Below are positions 13,154-20,198 of a DNA stretch of 21,759 nt, in pieces (the stretch's first letter is position 1; the number at the start of each line of letters is the position of its first letter). A program made the position numbers and the translations under genes. The stretch is from a virus, in the IMG/VR virus record IMGVR_UViG_3300020401_000111, positions 1 to 21,759 of that record, one strand, 5' to 3'. The notes beneath the pieces are model-generated. The model saw only the letters and a list, made by a program, of their open reading frames with translations. It was not told the origin of the DNA and ran no database searches.

Positions 13154-13591
13154 CTAATCCCCGTATTCTATTTGGAATTGTATAACCTCATCCTTGTCTC
13201 GGAAGTCCATGGTTGAGCGTTTGCCCCATTTCTGTGGGAACGACCTCTCTAAGAACCAAGCTGACGCTTGCCACGTTCCATTGTCGGCTGCTTTCCTTAT
13301 ATTCCTTATGTGCGCACCCTCAGCCTCAGCTCTTGCTTTTTTTACTGCCTCCGAAAACTCCGAATACATGTTAATAACCTCGCCTTCACCGTCCTCCAGT
13401 ATTGCTGGTAAGGAAGAAGGGTCACCTGACTCTAGGGCTTTCTGATGGTCATCACCCCTTTTCATCCAGTCATAGTAGGTAGAAGCAGAGATACCAGCCA
13501 TAGTGGCAGCATCTTCTTGATAGTAACCAAGCTTTAGCCAATTACATATCTCATCAATCTTCTCTTGAGTTAACTTACTAGGTCTTGCCAT
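13154..13591 (-). CDS. terminase small subunit
   Basis: A 145-aa protein. Residues 5-45 form a helix-turn-helix domain ('QEKIDEICNWLKLGYYQEDAATMAGISASTYYDWMKRG') for DNA recognition. Residues 75-110 form a long charged helix ('EFSEAVKKARAEAEGAHIRNIRKAA') for oligomerisation. 'WFLERSFPQKWGKR' at 112-125 is a signature seen in many phage small terminases. The protein binds the packaging site and recruits the large subunit. It is the first gene of the minus arm and lies next to the strand switch. There is no Shine-Dalgarno; TAAGAT lies 7 bases before the ATG, suggesting a leaderless or very short leader. Confidence 0.85.
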   Translation of the reverse strand: MARPSKLTQEKIDEICNWLKLGYYQEDAATMAGISASTYYDWMKRGDDHQKALESGDPSSLPAILEDGEGEVINMYSEFSEAVKKARAEAEGAHIRNIRKAADNGTWQASAWFLERSFPQKWGKRSTMDFRDKDEVIQFQIEYGD

Positions 13592-13774
13592 GAGGACATC
13601 TTATCACAATAGAGGTGAGAAGTGGGGGATAGGGTAGTGACGAGTTCACCTCTACATTGAAAACTAGAAAAAAATTTGCGGGGAGCCAAGTATGAAAATG
13701 ATATATCTTTTTTTGATTTCCGTGTACCCCCCGGGTCATGGGTAAGAAGATATACAAGTGAAGAAAGGAAATAT
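13592..13774. promoter_or_regulatory. divergent strand-switch region with 9-bp inverted repeat and GC-rich core
   Basis: The two arms of the genome diverge here. TAGAGGTGA at 13610-13618 and TCACCTCTA at 13646-13654 form a perfect inverted repeat with a 27-base spacer. A GC-rich core ACCCCCCGGGT lies at 13726-13736 in otherwise AT-rich DNA. TATACA at 13751-13756 could be a -10 element for the plus arm. Such a site beside the small-terminase gene is a natural place for cos/pac and for divergent promoters with a shared operator. Confidence 0.5.
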
Positions 13775-13882
13775 ATGAACAAGATAATATGGCGACTTAG
13801 ATGGTTGCTTTATTTAAAGAAAGAGGGACTTAATACATGGACAATGTTATTTAAGAACCTATTAAGAAAGGAGAGCATATGA
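13775..13882 (+). CDS. hypothetical 35-aa basic peptide
   Basis: First gene of the plus arm. An AAAGGAAATAT ribosome site precedes ATG 13775-13777. The product 'MNKIIWRLRWLLYLKKEG…' is Trp/Leu/Lys-rich and likely an amphipathic, membrane- or nucleic-acid-touching helix. Its last codons contain the AAAGGAG site of the next gene, which it overlaps by 4 bases. Function unknown. Confidence 0.5.
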   Translation: MNKIIWRLRWLLYLKKEGLNTWTMLFKNLLRKESI

Positions 13883-14034
13883 TAAGGAAACTTATTAAAT
13901 TGCTTATAAACAATGAAGTCTTCATGGATTACATTCCGTGTTCATGGGGATTAAGACTAGAGAACTTTGTTTATGGAAGTACTGAAGAGTATGACTATGA
14001 AGAAAGAACTCTTAATTACTGCGAGTTTGTGTAA
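13879..14034 (+). CDS. hypothetical 51-aa protein
   Basis: ATGA overlap with the preceding gene and an AAAGGAGAGCAT ribosome site. A basic N-terminal helix ('MIRKLIKLLINNEVF') is followed by an acidic, Tyr-rich end ('STEEYDYEERTLNY'). No family recognised; coupling to neighbours supports translation. Confidence 0.5.
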   Translation: MIRKLIKLLINNEVFMDYIPCSWGLRLENFVYGSTEEYDYEERTLNYCEFV

Positions 14035-14126
14035 TGAGACCATGTGCAGTATGTGGAATACCATTTCATTACATAATGGTTCCTGCTTGTCAGGAATGTT
14101 GTAGAAAGGAGAGCGAATGTATCTAA
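14034..14126 (+). CDS. 30-aa Cys-rich zinc-knuckle peptide
   Basis: TAATG overlap with the previous stop. The product starts 'MRPCAVCGIPFHY', continues with 'CQECC' and has a last Cys near the end. C-x2-C and C-x2-C-C spaced 11 residues apart are enough to hold one zinc ion, so this may be a minimal zinc ribbon. No strong ribosome site of its own; probably translated by coupling. Confidence 0.45.
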   Translation: MRPCAVCGIPFHYIMVPACQECCRKESECI

Positions 14127-14257
14127 CACTAGATATGTTAACTGACCCAATGTTCTGGGTTGGATTACCAGTGTTTGTCTTCTTCTTAGGTGGTAAGTTG
14201 TCACCTTTGAGCCAGACAAAATGGTATCGCAAGTTCTACAAGTCTATAGGACTGTAG
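14117..14257 (+). CDS. 46-aa membrane protein
   Basis: AAAGGAGAGCGA ribosome site before ATG 14117-14119. Residues 8-26 ('LTDPMFWVGLPVFVFFLGG') are a clear transmembrane span, followed by a basic 'KWYRKFYKS' end that would stay in the cytoplasm. A stem-loop follows 7 bases after the stop. Could be an exclusion, anchoring or lysis-related micro-protein; undetermined. Confidence 0.5.
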   Translation: MYLTLDMLTDPMFWVGLPVFVFFLGGKLSPLSQTKWYRKFYKSIGL

Positions 14258-14264
14258 ATAAATC

Positions 14265-14287
14265 AAGCTCATCGTAATGGTGGGCTT
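14265..14287 (+). terminator. stem-loop closing the first mini-gene cluster
   Basis: AAGCTCATC-GTAAT-GGTGGGCTT folds into 9 pairs (two G-U) with a 5-base loop. No U-run follows, so it may be a partial terminator or an RNA processing site. Its 3' arm GGTGGGCT recurs in the hairpin at 15460. Confidence 0.55.
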
Positions 14288-14323
14288 GGACTTATCTATA
14301 TAGGTAAGAGAAAGGAGACTGAC

Positions 14324-14572
14324 ATGTCTCAATCTAAGAAGGTTGAACAGTCAAAGCTTACACAACTAGATGAAGCTATAGAAACATCTGTAAGTATTGT
14401 TAGAGGCAACACTACAGAGAAACTACAAAGCGACGGACAAATTGTGTACACAAGCGAGACTGGTACACCTACAAAGCAGACAAGTGTAGTTGACAAAATG
14501 GCGATTGCATTTGCAGAGAACTTCGACGAAATGGAGGATGTATTCCTACGTTATGTCGCAGAGAAAGGATAG
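14324..14572 (+). CDS. hypothetical 82-aa protein
   Basis: GAAAGGAGACTGAC ribosome site before the ATG. A polar N-terminal half rich in Gln, Ser and Thr, then a helical acidic end ('DKMAIAFAENFDEMEDVFLRYVAEKG'). No known motif. Stop lies 3 bases before the next ATG. Confidence 0.6.
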   Translation: MSQSKKVEQSKLTQLDEAIETSVSIVRGNTTEKLQSDGQIVYTSETGTPTKQTSVVDKMAIAFAENFDEMEDVFLRYVAEKG

Positions 14573-14575
14573 ACA

Positions 14576-14878
14576 ATGGTCTATAGAGAAGATGAGCAAG
14601 CTCCCTTTGACTTTGACTGGGAAAAGTTCCACGAGTTCGAGGTAAAGCTCAATGTTCTTCGTAACTCAGTAAGAGAAATACTGGATGGAGATGAAGAACT
14701 GGACGTGCTCGATAAGAAAACAATAGCAAATATACACAAAGAGTGGATGATTAAATCAGGAATTATCCATGAGGACCGTGTAAATATGTTACGAAGCAGA
14801 AATAGTAACTTAGCTAAAGATATTACAAGGCTTGAACGAAAGGTTAGAAGGCTTGAAAAACAATTAGCTAATAAATAA
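14576..14878 (+). CDS. hypothetical coiled-coil protein
   Basis: 100 aa. The N-terminal part is acidic and aromatic ('APFDFDWEKFHEFEVKL'). From about residue 68 a heptad-like basic coiled coil runs to the end ('LAKDITRLERKVRRLEKQL'), so it likely dimerises. The GAGAAAGGA ribosome site lies inside the end of the preceding gene. No family recognised. Confidence 0.6.
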   Translation: MVYREDEQAPFDFDWEKFHEFEVKLNVLRNSVREILDGDEELDVLDKKTIANIHKEWMIKSGIIHEDRVNMLRSRNSNLAKDITRLERKVRRLEKQLANK

Positions 14879-14891
14879 GAAAGGAGATTAG

Positions 14892-15017
14892 ATGATATAT
14901 CTAATCAATTACATAAGAGCAGAACTTAAGCTGCTCAGAGAAAAGAGAAAAGGGTATGACGATACCTTTGACTCTGTAATAGACGAATCCTACTTTACGG
15001 TAGGAAGAAAGGAGTAA
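14892..15017 (+). CDS. hypothetical 41-aa protein
   Basis: AAGAAAGGAGATTAG ribosome site, ATG 14892-14894, TAA 15015-15017. The product has a basic helix ('RAELKLLREKRKGYDD') and a short polar end. Its last codons carry the AAAGGAG of the next gene, which starts 1 base after its stop. Confidence 0.5.
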   Translation: MIYLINYIRAELKLLREKRKGYDDTFDSVIDESYFTVGRKE

Positions 15018-15018
15018 G

Positions 15019-15207
15019 ATGTCAGACTTACTCTTAGTAGGTAGTGGTGGGGGAAAACTCCCACCTACTCCTAGAACAATGGTCGCTTCATCAGATGATG
15101 GAGAGTTTGAGGCCATAATGATGAACAACAATATGTTCCACGAAACGAGAGAGGACTTTGCCACTCCGTTTAGTGAGGACATTTTATATGAGAAAGGAGC
15201 CAACTAA
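15019..15207 (+). CDS. hypothetical 62-aa protein
   Basis: AGAAAGGAGTAAG before the ATG. A Gly/Pro-rich start ('LLLVGSGGGKLPPTPR') is followed by a polar acidic part. The glycine loop is not a Walker A motif (no GKT/S). Stop overlaps the next ATG (TAATG). Function unknown. Confidence 0.55.
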   Translation: MSDLLLVGSGGGKLPPTPRTMVASSDDGEFEAIMMNNNMFHETREDFATPFSEDILYEKGAN

Positions 15208-15452
15208 TGGCTATAGTAACCAAGTTCGTGGACACCATGAACGCAATAGAAAAAGAAATGGAAGAGTATCACGTCGACCTATTAGTGATGGACGAGGTGA
15301 AGGCTACCATTGATGCAAGAGGGGTAACAGATGAGGATGGTATCAAAAATATCATTAACGAAATCTGCATGTCTTTTGCAGGAGAGTTCGATAGAGGATA
15401 TATATTCAAACATCTTAAAGAAGATGAGAATGTAACTATCGACTCAGCTTAA
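15207..15452 (+). CDS. hypothetical 81-aa acidic protein
   Basis: TAATG-coupled to the preceding gene, with AGAAAGGAGCC upstream. Mostly helical and acidic ('MNAIEKEMEEYHVDLLVMDEVKATI'), no metal sites or membrane spans. A strong stem-loop follows 7 bases after the stop, so this is the last gene of its cluster. Confidence 0.55.
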   Translation: MAIVTKFVDTMNAIEKEMEEYHVDLLVMDEVKATIDARGVTDEDGIKNIINEICMSFAGEFDRGYIFKHLKEDENVTIDSA

Positions 15453-15459
15453 CAGCTCG

Positions 15460-15501
15460 GAGCCCATTACGGTGGGCTCTAGGGTGTTAGGAAAGTCCTA
15501 A
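15460..15501 (+). terminator. two stem-loops after the second mini-gene cluster
   Basis: 15460-15479: GAGCCCA-TTACGG-TGGGCTC, 7 perfect pairs. 15487-15501: TTAGGA-AAG-TCCTAA, 6 perfect pairs. No U-run follows the first. They separate the 81-aa gene from the 59-aa gene and could be a terminator followed by a leader element. Confidence 0.55.
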
Positions 15502-15523
15502 TACTGTATAACAAGGAGGCAAT

Positions 15524-15703
15524 ATGTCTGCAACATTGGTTATTCATCCTGCTACTAAAGCAGAGATGGATGACATGATGGACTCTATGAAACTAGAGTC
15601 TGAAAGAAATAAAGAAAGATTACTACAACTAATCTGGCTACCAGAAGTAGTTGAGGTATATCTTCAAGAAAGAAAAATAAATGGTAACCTTCCAGCTGCT
15701 TAG
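15524..15703 (+). CDS. hypothetical 59-aa protein
   Basis: An ideal AAGGAGGC ribosome site 6 bases before ATG 15524-15526. The product has a Met/Asp-rich helix ('AEMDDMMDSMKLESERNKERL') and an 'LIWLPEVVEVYLQERKI' segment. It is the last gene before the amidoligase cassette, 71 bases upstream. Function unknown. Confidence 0.55.
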   Translation: MSATLVIHPATKAEMDDMMDSMKLESERNKERLLQLIWLPEVVEVYLQERKINGNLPAA

Positions 15704-15727
15704 AGAGTCTAAGTATGGAAGGAAACA

Positions 15728-15761
15728 GGGATTAATGTTTACTAGCAATAGCATTAATACC
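15728..15761 (+). promoter_or_regulatory. inverted repeat in the leader of the amidoligase cassette
   Basis: GG-G-ATTAATG at 15728-15737 and CATTAAT-A-CC at 15752-15761: 9 pairs with one mismatch around a 14-base centre. It ends just before the AGGAAGGAA ribosome site of amidoligase A. It may be an operator or an RNA hairpin controlling the cassette. Confidence 0.45.
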
Positions 15762-15774
15762 AGGAAGGAAAAAT

Positions 15775-17739
15775 ATGAAACTATATCCTGCTAGCGATAG
15801 CAGATATTCAAATAGAGAGATATGGCATCCACGATTCGACACCATCTTCAGAGATGAAACAGATGAAACGATGTACTATCTTGAAATTCCAGTTATGTAT
15901 TGGAGTGACATACTCAGTGGTGATTATGCCGATTGGGATGAAATTACAGACGAGCTGGAAAATCTATCTTATCCAAGAGATACACTAGCTGAAGACTATG
16001 CAGAAGAGAATGCTATAAACTTCAGAAGTAGTGTATTTGGTAAGATAAACAGTTATGTCAAGAGTAGTATTCTTTGGCATATGCAAGACCAACTACAGAA
16101 CAATACCAATCAAGCTATGGTGTTGGGTGTATCAGTTTGGACTGAGGTTACAGATATTACTAATGCAGTAAGATACAGACTAAGCAGTCCTCACTACTGG
16201 GGTAGACAACCACACATACTATCTAATGATAGTGATGGTAATATCCGACAGATATCAACCAACTTAGCACTAGCTAAAGATACTGGTAGGTTCGAGTACA
16301 AACGTTGGTTGGAAACACAAAGACCATACACACAATGTAAACTATGTGGTCTGTTCAACAAGACTAGAACAGATATGGTTCCTGTCTATCATCAACAAAG
16401 AAGATGGCAGAATCGTAAGAACGTATGTATCAAGTGTGTGTGTTCATTAGTAAAAGGCGATAACCTCGGTGATGTTGGATATGATGGGGAAAATCAATTG
16501 ATTATCTCTGACAATGATACAACATACAGTCATCTTGACTGTCACAACAAAGACTATCTTGTTACGATAACAGGTGAGTATGGTAGAGCCTTTAGAAAGA
16601 TTGCTGAGATAGAAGATGAATGGCATGTCGATATACTCAATGAAATTAAGCTTGTTGAGACAATTGATATACCTACATGGGACTATTCATTTGATACAAG
16701 CATACATGCTTGGAACTGGAGATTCCCAATCTTCTTGACTACTGCAAGACCTTATGGTGACAGTGGTAGTCATTTCTTTGAGAGTCATTCTCTAGGATAC
16801 GATTGGCAAGACCCAGATTGGTATGCAAACACAGGACCATACTTTGGTGCTGAGTTCGAATGCTTTGTCAGAAATGACAGACAAGACTTGCGTGCTAACA
16901 ATGAGGTCAAGAAAACAGCAATCAAGATGTTCCATCCTACCGACTATCCAACTGCATATACACAAGATGCTGAGCATCAATTGATATATGCTAAGGAAGA
17001 CGGTAGCTTAAGTGATGGCGATGGTGTTGAGTTTGTGTCTCAACCACTTAGCTATGACTACTGGATGAACCATGTACCTGAAAGATTCTGGGACTATTTC
17101 AGAAACAACTTCAGAGCAAGGAACTCATCACAGTGTGGTATACACGTACACATAGGATGGGAATCTATGGATGTAGTACAGAGATATATATTCCTGTACT
17201 TCTTGAACAGAATGAACCTAAGCAGTTCAGAACTGTTACAGCGTGTTGCTGGTAGAGGTAGTACATACTACTCAGTATGGAACTCACTTGTCTATCAAGG
17301 CTCAAGAGACCAAGTGTTTCAAGTAGCCCTTGAGAAGACACAGACAGGTGACAATCCTAAGTACAACTCTATCAACACAAGACATGCAGACACAATAGAG
17401 TTGAGATACTTTCAAGGTAACACTGGAGAGAACTCAATCAAAGGTATATTCCAATTCATCAATGGACTCTATCGCATCTCAGATGAGTTAGCTAATCCAC
17501 ACAGGGATTGGGATTATACAGAAGAAGAGCAACCAGAAGAACTGAAGTTCCTTCTAGAAGGAATCAAAGAACAGACGGACTCTACCTTCTTAAGACAATT
17601 GATGAACACTGAGAGACTAACTGCAGATGATATGAAATACTTTGTCAACAGAGTTGGTATAGATTGGATTCGTACCAAACTCAATGATGAAGAGTATGGA
17701 TATATGGCAGACAGGTATCTAAATGTTCCATCAATATAA
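15775..17739 (+). CDS. amidoligase A (GCS/GS-fold, Amidoligase_2-like) with N-terminal zinc ribbon
   Basis: A 654-aa protein. Residues 1-180 are unrecognised. C188-x2-C191 and C218-x2-C221 form a zinc-ribbon-like knuckle. From about 345 onwards the amidoligase pattern appears: 'FGAEFEC' at 357-363 (acidic metal/ATP residues), 'KEDGSLSDGDGVEFVSQPL' at 407-425, 'CGIHVHIG' at 454-461 and 'IELRYFQG' at 541-548. This is the motif order of glutamate-cysteine-ligase-like amidoligases, which join a carboxylate to an amine using ATP. Family members predicted by comparative genomics often pair with amidotransferases, as here. The substrate is unknown. AGGAAGGAAAAAT precedes the ATG. The family call is good; the N-terminal half could be substrate-binding. 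Confidence 0.83.
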   Translation: MKLYPASDSRYSNREIWHPRFDTIFRDETDETMYYLEIPVMYWSDILSGDYADWDEITDELENLSYPRDTLAEDYAEENAINFRSSVFGKINSYVKSSILWHMQDQLQNNTNQAMVLGVSVWTEVTDITNAVRYRLSSPHYWGRQPHILSNDSDGNIRQISTNLALAKDTGRFEYKRWLETQRPYTQCKLCGLFNKTRTDMVPVYHQQRRWQNRKNVCIKCVCSLVKGDNLGDVGYDGENQLIISDNDTTYSHLDCHNKDYLVTITGEYGRAFRKIAEIEDEWHVDILNEIKLVETIDIPTWDYSFDTSIHAWNWRFPIFLTTARPYGDSGSHFFESHSLGYDWQDPDWYANTGPYFGAEFECFVRNDRQDLRANNEVKKTAIKMFHPTDYPTAYTQDAEHQLIYAKEDGSLSDGDGVEFVSQPLSYDYWMNHVPERFWDYFRNNFRARNSSQCGIHVHIGWESMDVVQRYIFLYFLNRMNLSSSELLQRVAGRGSTYYSVWNSLVYQGSRDQVFQVALEKTQTGDNPKYNSINTRHADTIELRYFQGNTGENSIKGIFQFINGLYRISDELANPHRDWDYTEEEQPEELKFLLEGIKEQTDSTFLRQLMNTERLTADDMKYFVNRVGIDWIRTKLNDEEYGYMADRYLNVPSI

Positions 17740-17766
17740 AGAAACAATAGAAAGAAAGGAGATTAC

Positions 17767-18750
17767 ATGTGTGTAATCGCTAGCCTCCCAAGAGGCAAAA
17801 ACATATCCAACAAGAACCTCGACCAAATGTGGAAGAGAAACCCAGATGGTGGTGGTATTGCTTGGATACAAGATGGTAAGATTCAAGTCTACAAGACTAT
17901 GAAACTCAAGGACTTCAAGCAGAAGTTCAAAGAGGTTACCAGTAAGTATGGTGATTCAGACATACTAGTTCATATGAGGATAGCAACTCATGGTTCAGTT
18001 TGTCTTGATAACAATCATCCATTCCATATCGATACGCAGACTGTGTTTGCTCACAATGGCATTATGCCTAATGAGTTTCACCCACCTGCTAAATCAGACT
18101 TGTCTGATACAAGATACTTCAACAAAGTATTCTTGCAGAACATGAAGCCAATAGCATTGGACGACGAACTGTTCCGTACTGCTATCGGTGACATTATCGG
18201 TATGGGTAACAAGCTAGTTATCTTGTCAGCTAACAAGAAGCTCAAGCAAGATTCATATATCATCAATGAGCATATGGGTCAATGGGTCAAGGGCGTATGG
18301 TATTCCAATACAGCTCACATCCCAAGCAAGGGTATCAAGTATGACAAGACAGGTGCAACAATTGGCAACCATCAACAAGGTACGATATGGAACTCATTTG
18401 ATGGGACATTCGAACATGTTGATGACTCATGCGAGATTGAGATAGCGCCAGATGTTGACAGTTCTTGGTTTGACGAAGTAGAAGTCAATGACGAGTACTG
18501 GTGGTGTGAGACTATACCAGAGCAGGAGCTAGAGAAGGAATCAGTGCAAGAAGAGATTGCACAATTCTTGGAAGCTGCTGAAGGTAAGTACTTGTATCAA
18601 TATGAAACCTTTGATGATTGTATGGCAGACTTTGCAATACATTATGATGGTGGTTTCAGATGTTGTGAATGTGAACTACCAGTCAAGGCTGAAGCTGGAA
18701 AGGTCGTAAGAGATTGTGACGTGGAATGTTCAGCTAGGGTGTTCAGCTAA
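17767..18750 (+). CDS. class II glutamine amidotransferase (Ntn-hydrolase)
   Basis: A 327-aa protein whose second residue is Cys ('MCVIASLPRG'), the nucleophile exposed after Met removal. Other glutaminase residues are present: 'NPDGGG' at 25-30, Arg71 in 'HMRIATHG' (69-76), 'NNHPF' at 82-86, the oxyanion 'HNG' at 96-98, and Asp114 in 'LSDTRYF'. The domain frees ammonia from glutamine. After about residue 215 there is an acidic region with no synthetase domain, so the acceptor enzyme must be another protein, most likely the flanking amidoligases. The C-terminus has five Cys (299, 300, 302, 317, 321), possibly a metal site. AGAAAGGAG lies before the ATG; the stop overlaps the next start by one base. 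Confidence 0.9.
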   Translation: MCVIASLPRGKNISNKNLDQMWKRNPDGGGIAWIQDGKIQVYKTMKLKDFKQKFKEVTSKYGDSDILVHMRIATHGSVCLDNNHPFHIDTQTVFAHNGIMPNEFHPPAKSDLSDTRYFNKVFLQNMKPIALDDELFRTAIGDIIGMGNKLVILSANKKLKQDSYIINEHMGQWVKGVWYSNTAHIPSKGIKYDKTGATIGNHQQGTIWNSFDGTFEHVDDSCEIEIAPDVDSSWFDEVEVNDEYWWCETIPEQELEKESVQEEIAQFLEAAEGKYLYQYETFDDCMADFAIHYDGGFRCCECELPVKAEAGKVVRDCDVECSARVFS

Positions 18751-19127
18751 TGGGAATACCTGACTGGAACAAAACAGAACAAACAGTAACTGTTGAGAAT
18801 ACAGCAACTTATGTAGCTGAATTTGATGTTGATTACAGTATGAGCAGTGAAGTTCGTATTGATACAATGCATTCAGGTAGTGCAAGTTACAGTGAACGTG
18901 GTATTACTAGATACACAATACAAGATATTGTTGATGATGGTATAAATCAAGGTCACTGGGAACAGGATGAAATCGATAGAGGTAACATTCCTACTCTTGA
19001 TGAAATCACTGAGTATGCAAGGGAGATGCATTACAACATCGGAGAAATCGACGATTATGATGATATCGAGTATGACAATCATGACCAATATGATTGGGAG
19101 ATATCAGATATAAGTATAAGAAACTAA
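18750..19127 (+). CDS. acidic cassette protein 1
   Basis: 125 aa, started by a TAATG overlap with the amidotransferase gene. It begins 'MGIPDWN', has a beta-like region ('YVAEFDVDYSMSSEVRIDT') and ends in an Asp/Tyr/Glu-rich stretch ('EIDDYDDIEYDNHDQYDWE'). The second cassette protein (20195) begins 'MTIPQWN' and also carries a V-x-IDT segment and a similar Asp/Tyr/Trp tail, so the two are probably related by duplication. Each follows its enzyme with coupled translation, suggesting a dedicated partner or substrate. No known family. Confidence 0.7.
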   Translation: MGIPDWNKTEQTVTVENTATYVAEFDVDYSMSSEVRIDTMHSGSASYSERGITRYTIQDIVDDGINQGHWEQDEIDRGNIPTLDEITEYAREMHYNIGEIDDYDDIEYDNHDQYDWEISDISIRN

Positions 19128-19139
19128 CAAGGAGGAAAT

Positions 19140-20198
19140 ATGACGGAAGTCAATTTCGAATCGGAGGGACGCGCAAGGTCTCTCCGAGAAGCAATACATT
19201 ATAGTATGGACACACAAGTGAACAGCTATAGTACAAGACCAGCATATTACTTCTTCTCACCAGAGAAGATGATAAAGAGTTGGACAAGAGCTACTAAGGT
19301 AGAATCTAACTTCATAGATAACTATGGGATACCAATGGGTATGGAACTAGAGGTAGAACGTAGAAACTATGTTGGACGACAAGATGATGCAGACAACATT
19401 AGACACATCAACAAAGATGCGATGTGGCAATACTACATCAAACGCTTTGATGAGTATACGAATGATGTCACTGCTGATGTTGTTGATACACCAGTACAGT
19501 TCTTCATAGCTAAGGAAGATGGTTCACTTAACAATGGTGTTGAGTTTGTATCTCAACCTATGACATTGGGTATGTGGAGGTCGATACCTTTGAAGTTCGA
19601 AGACATTACAGGTGATTATGCTGCTTACCATAGACGTACTACTGGTTTGCACATACACGTACCTAAGGGTGCATTCGAAGATAGTCATCTACACAGATGG
19701 TTACATTTGATGAAAGCATTGGGTAGTACTCCTGTAAATCACAGAAGACTAACTAATGTCTTGTCACTTGTTGGTCAGAGACAGTTTAACAACTGGGCAA
19801 GGTTCGAAATGCCAGAGTTCAGAAATGTTAAATCATCTCTTGCACAAGTAGCTATTGATAGAATCAATCACGATGGTGGAAGGTACAAGTTCTTGAACTT
19901 TCAACCTAGTGCAACTATTGAGTTGAGATTCTTCAAGGCTAACATGCAGACACATAGGATACTTAAGAACTTAGAGTTTGTTGACGCAACCTATGAGTTC
20001 ACTAAGGGCATGACTGATATGACACAATGTAATATCAACATGTTCACTTGGTATCTAAGAAACCATTCAACCAAGTATCAAAACTTACTTGAATATCTTG
20101 ACGCACATAGTGACAAGATTGATTGGGACTACAAATATGACCTTGACTCTTTTGAGTTGGAGGCACAAGAAAATATGAGGGAAGGAGAGTTGGTATGA
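19140..20198 (+). CDS. amidoligase B (GCS/GS-fold, Amidoligase_2-like)
   Basis: A 352-aa paralogue of the catalytic half of amidoligase A. It has 'MGMELEVER' at 66-74, 'KEDGSLNNGVEFVSQP' at 125-140, 'GLHIHV' at 169-174 and 'IELRFFK' at 260-266. The 'AKEDGSL…VEFVSQP' block is almost the same in both proteins, so they probably arose by duplication and diverged. It lacks the zinc-ribbon N-terminal region. Predicted to form amide bonds with ATP; substrate unknown. An AAGGAGGAAAT ribosome site precedes the ATG. It overlaps the next gene by 4 bases (ATGA). Confidence 0.83.
   Translation: MTEVNFESEGRARSLREAIHYSMDTQVNSYSTRPAYYFFSPEKMIKSWTRATKVESNFIDNYGIPMGMELEVERRNYVGRQDDADNIRHINKDAMWQYYIKRFDEYTNDVTADVVDTPVQFFIAKEDGSLNNGVEFVSQPMTLGMWRSIPLKFEDITGDYAAYHRRTTGLHIHVPKGAFEDSHLHRWLHLMKALGSTPVNHRRLTNVLSLVGQRQFNNWARFEMPEFRNVKSSLAQVAIDRINHDGGRYKFLNFQPSATIELRFFKANMQTHRILKNLEFVDATYEFTKGMTDMTQCNINMFTWYLRNHSTKYQNLLEYLDAHSDKIDWDYKYDLDSFELEAQENMREGELV

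Noticed and set aside
13676-13774. N-terminal extension of the first plus-arm gene from a TTG at 13676
   Set aside because: It would run through the GC-rich strand-switch core; ATG 13775 has a good ribosome site.
13957-14232. Minus-strand frames of 67-91 codons at 14 kb
   Set aside because: They lie opposite four coupled plus-strand mini-genes with good ribosome sites.
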